DNA of 64,000 nt from Moellerella wisconsensis ATCC 35017. GTDB lineage: Bacteria; Pseudomonadota; Gammaproteobacteria; Enterobacterales; Enterobacteriaceae. The DNA is taken from positions 248,001 to 312,000 of the forward strand of contig NZ_LGAA01000018.1 in assembly GCF_001294465.1 (NCBI RefSeq), given 5' to 3'. The notes under the pieces were generated by a model. It saw only the letters and a list, made by a program, of their open reading frames with translations, made no database searches and was not told the DNA's origin. This document shows positions 58,919 through 64,000 of the stretch, piece by piece; position 1 is the stretch's first letter; each line of letters begins with the position of its first letter. The position numbers and the translations under genes were made by a program.

Positions 58919-61513
58919 ATGGGTAAAGCTCTTGTTATAGTGGAGTCCCCGGCAAAAGCCAAAACGATAAATAAATATCTTGGCAAAGACTACGTGGTGA
59001 AAAGCAGCGTTGGTCATATCCGTGATCTGCCTAAAAGTGGATCAGGAACGCAAAAGAGCGCAGCCACAACTACCGATAAAACCAAAAAAGCCAAAAAAAA
59101 TCCACAAGATGCCCTGGTTAATCGTATGGGTGTCGATCCTTATCATGGGTGGACGGCTAATTACCAGATTTTACCTGGTAAAGAAAAAGTGGTTTCTGAA
59201 TTACAATCGTTAGCTGCGGATGCAGATCATATCTATCTCGCAACCGACCTTGACCGCGAAGGAGAAGCTATTGCTTGGCATTTGCGGGAAGTGATTGGTG
59301 GTGATGATTCACGATTCAGCCGGGTCGTATTTAACGAAATTACAAAGAACGCCATTACACAAGCATTTAATAAGCCCGGTGAGTTAAATATTGACCGAGT
59401 TAATGCTCAACAAGCGCGTCGCTTTATGGATCGCGTGGTGGGCTATATGGTTTCTCCGCTACTGTGGAAAAAAGTGGCGCGAGGATTATCTGCCGGACGC
59501 GTTCAGTCCGTCGCTGTACGTTTGATTGTTGAGCGTGAGCGCGAAATTAAAGCATTTGTACCAGAAGAATATTGGCAGCTACATGCAGATTTAGCAGAAA
59601 AAACAGTTTCAGCGATCCGTATGGAAGTGACCCACAGTAAAGGTAAGCCCTTTAAGCCGGTCACTAAAGCCGAAACTGAAGCTGCAGTGGCATTGCTGGA
59701 AAAGGCTAAATTTGAGGTCACTGACCGCGAAGATAGACCAACCTCCAGTAAACCCAGCGCACCTTTTATTACTTCAACTTTACAACAAGCGGCCAGCACA
59801 CGCTTAAGCTTTGGAGTAAAGAAAACCATGATGATGGCTCAGCGTCTTTATGAAGCGGGGTATATTACCTATATGCGTACTGACTCGACTAATTTGAGCC
59901 AAGATGCATTAACCATGGTGAGAGACTATATTGGTGAAAACTTTGGCGCTAAATATCTGTCTAAAGACGCTAATATTTACAGTAACAAAGAAAACTCACA
60001 AGAAGCGCATGAAGCTATTCGTCCTTCCAGTGTGGATGTATTACCTGATTCCTTGAAAGATATGGAACCAGACGCAAAAAAACTGTACCAGTTAATTTGG
60101 AATCAATTTGTGGCGTGTCAAATGACACCTGCCAAATATGATTCAACCACATTAACTGTAAAAGCGGGTGATTTTGAGCTTAAAGCCAAAGGTCGTACAT
60201 TACGCTTTGATGGTTGGACGCGAGTGATGTCGGCATTACGTAAAAATGATGAAGATAAAACTTTGCCACCGATTCAGCCGGGAACGGTACTGAGTTTGGA
60301 AACGCTGCTACCTAGCCAGCACTTTACCAAGCCACCCGCCCGTTACAGTGAAGCCTCTTTAGTTAAAGAGCTTGAAAAGCGCGGTATCGGACGTCCATCG
60401 ACCTATGCATCGATTATTTCTACTATTCAAGATCGTGGATATGTTAAAGCGGAAAATCGTCGTTTTTATGCTGAGAAGATGGGTGAGATTGTTGTCGATC
60501 GCCTAGAAGAAAACTTCACAGAATTGATGAGTTACGATTTTACCGCGCGTATGGAAGATCAGCTTGACCATATTGCTAATCATCAAGAAGAGTGGAAAGC
60601 GGTGTTAGACGAATTCTTCTCTGATTTTAGCAAGCAACTGGATGTGGCTGAAAAAGATCCGGAAGAAGGCGGCATGCGGACCAATCCAATGGTGTTAACG
60701 TCGATCACTTGTCCTGATTGTGAACGACCGATGGGCATTCGTACTGCATCAACCGGTGTTTTCTTAGGATGTTCGGGATATGCTTTACCGCCTAAAGAGC
60801 GCTGTAAAAAAACCATTAATCTGATCCCAGAGAATGAATTATTAAATATTCTCGAAGGCGAAGATGCGGAAACCAATGCATTACGTGCTAAGCGTCGTTG
60901 TCCGAAATGTGGCACTGCGATGGATAGTTATCTAATTGATACTCATAGAAAACTTCATGTTTGTGGTAATAACCCTGCCTGTGATGGCTATGATATCGAA
61001 GAAGGTGAGTTCCGGATTAAAGGCTACGATGGCCCCGTGATTGAGTGCGAAAAATGTGGTTCAGAGATGCACTTAAAAATGGGACGTTTTGGTAAATATA
61101 TGGGATGTACCAATGATGAGTGTAAAAATACTCGTAAGATCTTAAAAAGTGGTGAGATTGCGCCACCGAAAGAGGATCCGGTCCCTTTACCTGAGTTGCC
61201 ATGTGAAAAATCTGATGCTTACTTTGTCCTACGTGATGGGGCTGCGGGGATATTTTTAGCTGCCAACACTTTCCCTAAATCGCGGGAAACTCGTGCACCG
61301 TTAGTTGCTGAGTTACAACGATTTAAAGATAGATTAGCCGATAAAATGAAGTATCTAGCAGAAGCACCTGCCACCGATCCTGAAGGTAATCCAACGATTG
61401 TTCGTTTCAGTCGCAAGACTAAACAGCAGTATGTTTCTTCAGAAAAAGACGGTAAAGCCACTGGCTGGAGCGCATTCTATGTTGATGGCAAATGGGTTGC
61501 AAAAGAAAAGTAA
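58919..61513 (+). CDS. topA: DNA topoisomerase I
   Basis: Type IA topoisomerase that relaxes negative supercoils. TOPRIM ([10 protein letters not shown] near 8-17; [11 protein letters not shown] at 110-120), active-site Tyr318 in [11 protein letters not shown] (E. coli Tyr319), and C-terminal zinc fingers (C-P-D-C, C-P-K-C and CEKC clusters about 595-715). 864 residues (E. coli 865). GGTAA spacing before the ATG. No upstream factor site identified. Confidence 0.98.
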   Translation: MGKALVIVESPAKAKTINKYLGKDYVVKSSVGHIRDLPKSGSGTQKSAATTTDKTKKAKKNPQDALVNRMGVDPYHGWTANYQILPGKEKVVSELQSLAADADHIYLATDLDREGEAIAWHLREVIGGDDSRFSRVVFNEITKNAITQAFNKPGELNIDRVNAQQARRFMDRVVGYMVSPLLWKKVARGLSAGRVQSVAVRLIVEREREIKAFVPEEYWQLHADLAEKTVSAIRMEVTHSKGKPFKPVTKAETEAAVALLEKAKFEVTDREDRPTSSKPSAPFITSTLQQAASTRLSFGVKKTMMMAQRLYEAGYITYMRTDSTNLSQDALTMVRDYIGENFGAKYLSKDANIYSNKENSQEAHEAIRPSSVDVLPDSLKDMEPDAKKLYQLIWNQFVACQMTPAKYDSTTLTVKAGDFELKAKGRTLRFDGWTRVMSALRKNDEDKTLPPIQPGTVLSLETLLPSQHFTKPPARYSEASLVKELEKRGIGRPSTYASIISTIQDRGYVKAENRRFYAEKMGEIVVDRLEENFTELMSYDFTARMEDQLDHIANHQEEWKAVLDEFFSDFSKQLDVAEKDPEEGGMRTNPMVLTSITCPDCERPMGIRTASTGVFLGCSGYALPPKERCKKTINLIPENELLNILEGEDAETNALRAKRRCPKCGTAMDSYLIDTHRKLHVCGNNPACDGYDIEEGEFRIKGYDGPVIECEKCGSEMHLKMGRFGKYMGCTNDECKNTRKILKSGEIAPPKEDPVPLPELPCEKSDAYFVLRDGAAGIFLAANTFPKSRETRAPLVAELQRFKDRLADKMKYLAEAPATDPEGNPTIVRFSRKTKQQYVSSEKDGKATGWSAFYVDGKWVAKEK

Positions 61514-61570
61514 TACGCATTTATTGATGTCGTTTTATTGCCTAATGACTAGATAATTGACATAGATAAA

Positions 61571-61600
61571 TAAAGGCGCTGGAAACCAGCGCCTTTATTG
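61571..61600. terminator. Bidirectional terminator after topA and the M13 peptidase
   Basis: TAAAGGCGCTGG/CCAGCGCCTTTA (61571-61582 with 61586-61597), loop AAA, serving both convergent genes. Confidence 0.85.
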
Positions 61601-61618
61601 TTTGGTTATCCGCTAAGA

Positions 61619-63658
61619 TCACCAAATATGTACCCGTTCAGTCGGAGGTAGATATAATTTGTTATCGGGCTTAACGTCAAACGCTGAATACCATTCATCG
61701 ATATTACGTACTACGCCATTTCCTCTGAATTGATTTGGACTGTGAGGATCCGTGAGGATTTTGTTTCTCTCGGATTCTTGGTTTGCTAATTCTTGCCACG
61801 TTCTGGCCCAAGAAATAAAGAAACGTTGTAACCCCGTGGTACCATCAATAATCGGTGGTTCGCCGTTCGGATAATGTTCTTTAGCGAACTGTTTATAGGC
61901 ATTTAAGGCAATACTTAGCCCCCCTAAATCACCAATATTTTCCCCCAAAGTTAATTGCCCATTTACGGCCAACTCATTGACTTTAAAATTACTGTACTGC
62001 TTGATTAGGTTTGCAGTTTTAGCATTAAACTGGGTTTGTGATTGTTCTGTCCACCAGTCTCTTAGAGTGCCTTTACCGTCATACAGTCGACCTTGATCAT
62101 CAAATCCATGGCCCATTTCATGCCCGATAACTGCGCCGATGGCCCCGTAGTTATAGGCTGGATCAACATTCGGATTAAAGAAAGGTGCTTGTAAAATAGC
62201 CGCAGGAAAAACGATTTCATTTTGCACAGGATTGAAATAAGCGTTGATCATTTGAGGAGGCATCTCCCACTCCCAGGTGCGGACTTTTTCACCTACTTTT
62301 TGCATATCTTGTTGATATGACCAATTTAAAATATTTTGGTAGTTATTAAATAGTTGGTCGTCACTTAACGTCAATTGGTGGGTATCGGTCCATTTATCTG
62401 GATAACCTACTTTTACCTTAAATTGGTCAAGTTTGGTTAAGGCTTCTTGGCGAGTCTGTTCATCCATCCAGCTATTTTTCTGTAAACGGTCGCGGAAGGT
62501 TTGTTTGACATAATTAACTAAATCGATAATTTTAGCCTTTGAATCCGCATTAAAATAACGCTCAACATACAGTTGACCTAATGGCTCATCTTGTAGTCGG
62601 TTAACGGTTTCTAGCGCGCGCTCTTGACGGCTACGTTGCTGTTCAATGCCATTTAGCTGGTGAAGATAAAAATTGAAGCGTGCGCTATCAAAATCGGGTG
62701 TTAAGAAGTTTGCGTTACTGCTTAACAGATGAAATTGCAGATAATCCTTCAGTGTATCAATATCGGTATCAGCAAAAATCTTGGCAGATTGTTGAACCGC
62801 ACTGTCATTTTGCACAATAATTTTTTTGAGTTGTTTATCCGAGAGTTTCCAATAATCAAATAATTCATTTAATGGATACCCCGCAGTATATTTGGTAACT
62901 TCAGCAAGGCTCATTGGGTGATATTGCTTGATAGTGTCTCGGTTAGCTTCTGGTGTCCAGTGAGCCTTGGCTAGGGCGGTTTCTAACGCCAAAATTTTAT
63001 GTGCTTTTTGGTTAGCTGTAGCTGAATTTTCGCCAGCGAGTTTTAACAGAGTTACAATGTATTCGACATAATTTTTGCGGATTTCAACCATTTGCGGACT
63101 ATCATCAAGATAGTAACTACGATTCGGTAAGCCTAATCCCCCTTGTCCCAAATACAACACATAGGTATCCGGCGCTTTAGCGTCTAAATCAACCCAATAA
63201 GAGATCAACGAGAAAAAGCCAGGTTGTGCCATTAATTTGGCAATATCAGCATGACTATTGGCTTGCTGTATTGCGTTCAGTAATGGTTGAGCCGGAGCTA
63301 ATCCGGCCTGTTTAATTGCCGATTCATTCAAATAGCTAAGATAGAGGTTACGAATATTGCGCTGATTATGATTTAACGTATTTTCTGGCTGGTTGAGTAA
63401 GTTATCTATTAATGACTGTAATTGTTTTTCGGTTTTAAGATGTAACTCAACAAAAGAGTTAATACGTGACATTCCGGTAGGAATTTTGGCCTGATCTATC
63501 CACTGCTGATTGACATAGTGATAGAAGTCATCTCCCGGGACAATATTATCGGATAATGCGATGGTTTGAGAGCCATAAGTAATATCTTTGGCATAACTTG
63601 AAGGTAGGGTTGTTATCGCTGAGATCCCTATGGCTAAGGCTAATAACGTTTTCTTCAT
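61619..63658 (-). CDS. M13-family zinc metallopeptidase (PepO-like)
   Basis: Neprilysin-type endopeptidase of 679 residues, exported by an N-terminal signal peptide (about 1-23, ending SSYA), so probably periplasmic or secreted. The zinc site is HEMGH at 513-517 with Glu573 in ENIGD, and NAYF near 472 is the substrate-binding motif. It lies between topA and cysB, a place where E. coli has no such gene, and divergent to cysB. Substrate not predictable. Confidence 0.93.
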   Translation of the reverse strand: MKKTLLALAIGISAITTLPSSYAKDITYGSQTIALSDNIVPGDDFYHYVNQQWIDQAKIPTGMSRINSFVELHLKTEKQLQSLIDNLLNQPENTLNHNQRNIRNLYLSYLNESAIKQAGLAPAQPLLNAIQQANSHADIAKLMAQPGFFSLISYWVDLDAKAPDTYVLYLGQGGLGLPNRSYYLDDSPQMVEIRKNYVEYIVTLLKLAGENSATANQKAHKILALETALAKAHWTPEANRDTIKQYHPMSLAEVTKYTAGYPLNELFDYWKLSDKQLKKIIVQNDSAVQQSAKIFADTDIDTLKDYLQFHLLSSNANFLTPDFDSARFNFYLHQLNGIEQQRSRQERALETVNRLQDEPLGQLYVERYFNADSKAKIIDLVNYVKQTFRDRLQKNSWMDEQTRQEALTKLDQFKVKVGYPDKWTDTHQLTLSDDQLFNNYQNILNWSYQQDMQKVGEKVRTWEWEMPPQMINAYFNPVQNEIVFPAAILQAPFFNPNVDPAYNYGAIGAVIGHEMGHGFDDQGRLYDGKGTLRDWWTEQSQTQFNAKTANLIKQYSNFKVNELAVNGQLTLGENIGDLGGLSIALNAYKQFAKEHYPNGEPPIIDGTTGLQRFFISWARTWQELANQESERNKILTDPHSPNQFRGNGVVRNIDEWYSAFDVKPDNKLYLPPTERVHIW

Positions 63659-63841
63659 AGAGCAAAAACCTCTTTTAACTGAGACAGCTAGCGGATTATC
63701 ATAAGGTAGGCGTAGCTGGTGATTAATTCAATCTCAAATTCTAACATATAGCTGTTAATTATTATTTAAACAATGTTATATTAGTTATATTAACTTATAT
63801 CTATATTACTTTTTGTTATATGTAAGATGATTTAGCTATAG

Positions 63842-64000
<159 letters not shown>

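Overview
The window is a 64-kb piece of chromosome from a gamma-proteobacterium of the order Enterobacterales. The gene order runs as in Escherichia coli over most of its length: ansA-pncA, selD-topB, purU-ychJ-rssB-galU-hns-tdk-adhE-ychE-oppABCDF, cls-yciU, tonB-yciA, yciB/yciC/ompW, trpA-trpE, rnm-yciO-rluB-btuR-yciK-sohB-yciN-topA and then cysB. The DNA is AT-rich (about 40% GC by eye, with TTA-rich leucine usage). trpG and trpD are separate genes, unlike the fused trpGD of Escherichia and Salmonella. This fits the Yersinia/Serratia/Morganellaceae/Budviciaceae side of the order, but I cannot name the genus.

Layout. 1-3.4 kb: D-/L-alanine metabolism (dadA, dadX) and the outer-membrane protein mipA. 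3.4-16 kb: yeaD, gapA, msrB, yeaC, pncA, ansA, sppA, ydjA, selD, topB, xthA. These genes lie elsewhere on the E. coli chromosome, so there is a synteny junction between xthA (15.9 kb) and tRNA-Tyr (17.5 kb), filled by an AT-rich orphan LysR-type regulator. 17.5-28.5 kb: tRNA-Tyr, purU, ychJ, rssB (no rssA), galU, hns, tdk, adhE, ychE. 29-35 kb: the oligopeptide permease operon oppABCDF. 35-45 kb: cls-yciU, yciY, tonB, yciA, a small Pmp3-like membrane protein, yciB, a SulP anion transporter not found here in E. coli, yciC, ompW and a BON-domain lipoprotein. 45.4-52.3 kb: the complete trp operon with leader peptide, attenuator and TrpR operator. 52.3-64 kb: rnm, yciO, rluB, btuR, yciK, sohB, yciN, topA, an M13 metallopeptidase (pepO-like) and the 5' end of cysB.

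Regulation readable from the sequence: a perfect CRP half-site pair upstream of gapA, a perfect FNR box placed for class II activation of ompW, a Fur box before tonB, a TrpR operator inside the trp promoter, a stringent-type tRNA-Tyr promoter, and many clear intrinsic terminators. Themes are anaerobic and mixed-acid metabolism (adhE, ompW), envelope functions (tonB, mipA, ompW, cls, sppA, sohB), topology and repair (topA, topB, xthA, hns) and tryptophan synthesis.

I see no CRISPR array, prophage, transposase, toxin-antitoxin pair or obviously new multi-gene system; the window is mainly conserved core genome. The most interesting signals are regulatory: an unusual trp leader in which the trpL start region can pair with the segment just before the terminator; a 16-bp perfect hairpin abutting an FNR-like dyad between adhE and ychE; and two related palindromes at 24.5 and 40.5 kb. 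Three accessory insertions (LysR, SulP, M13 peptidase) interrupt otherwise conserved synteny.
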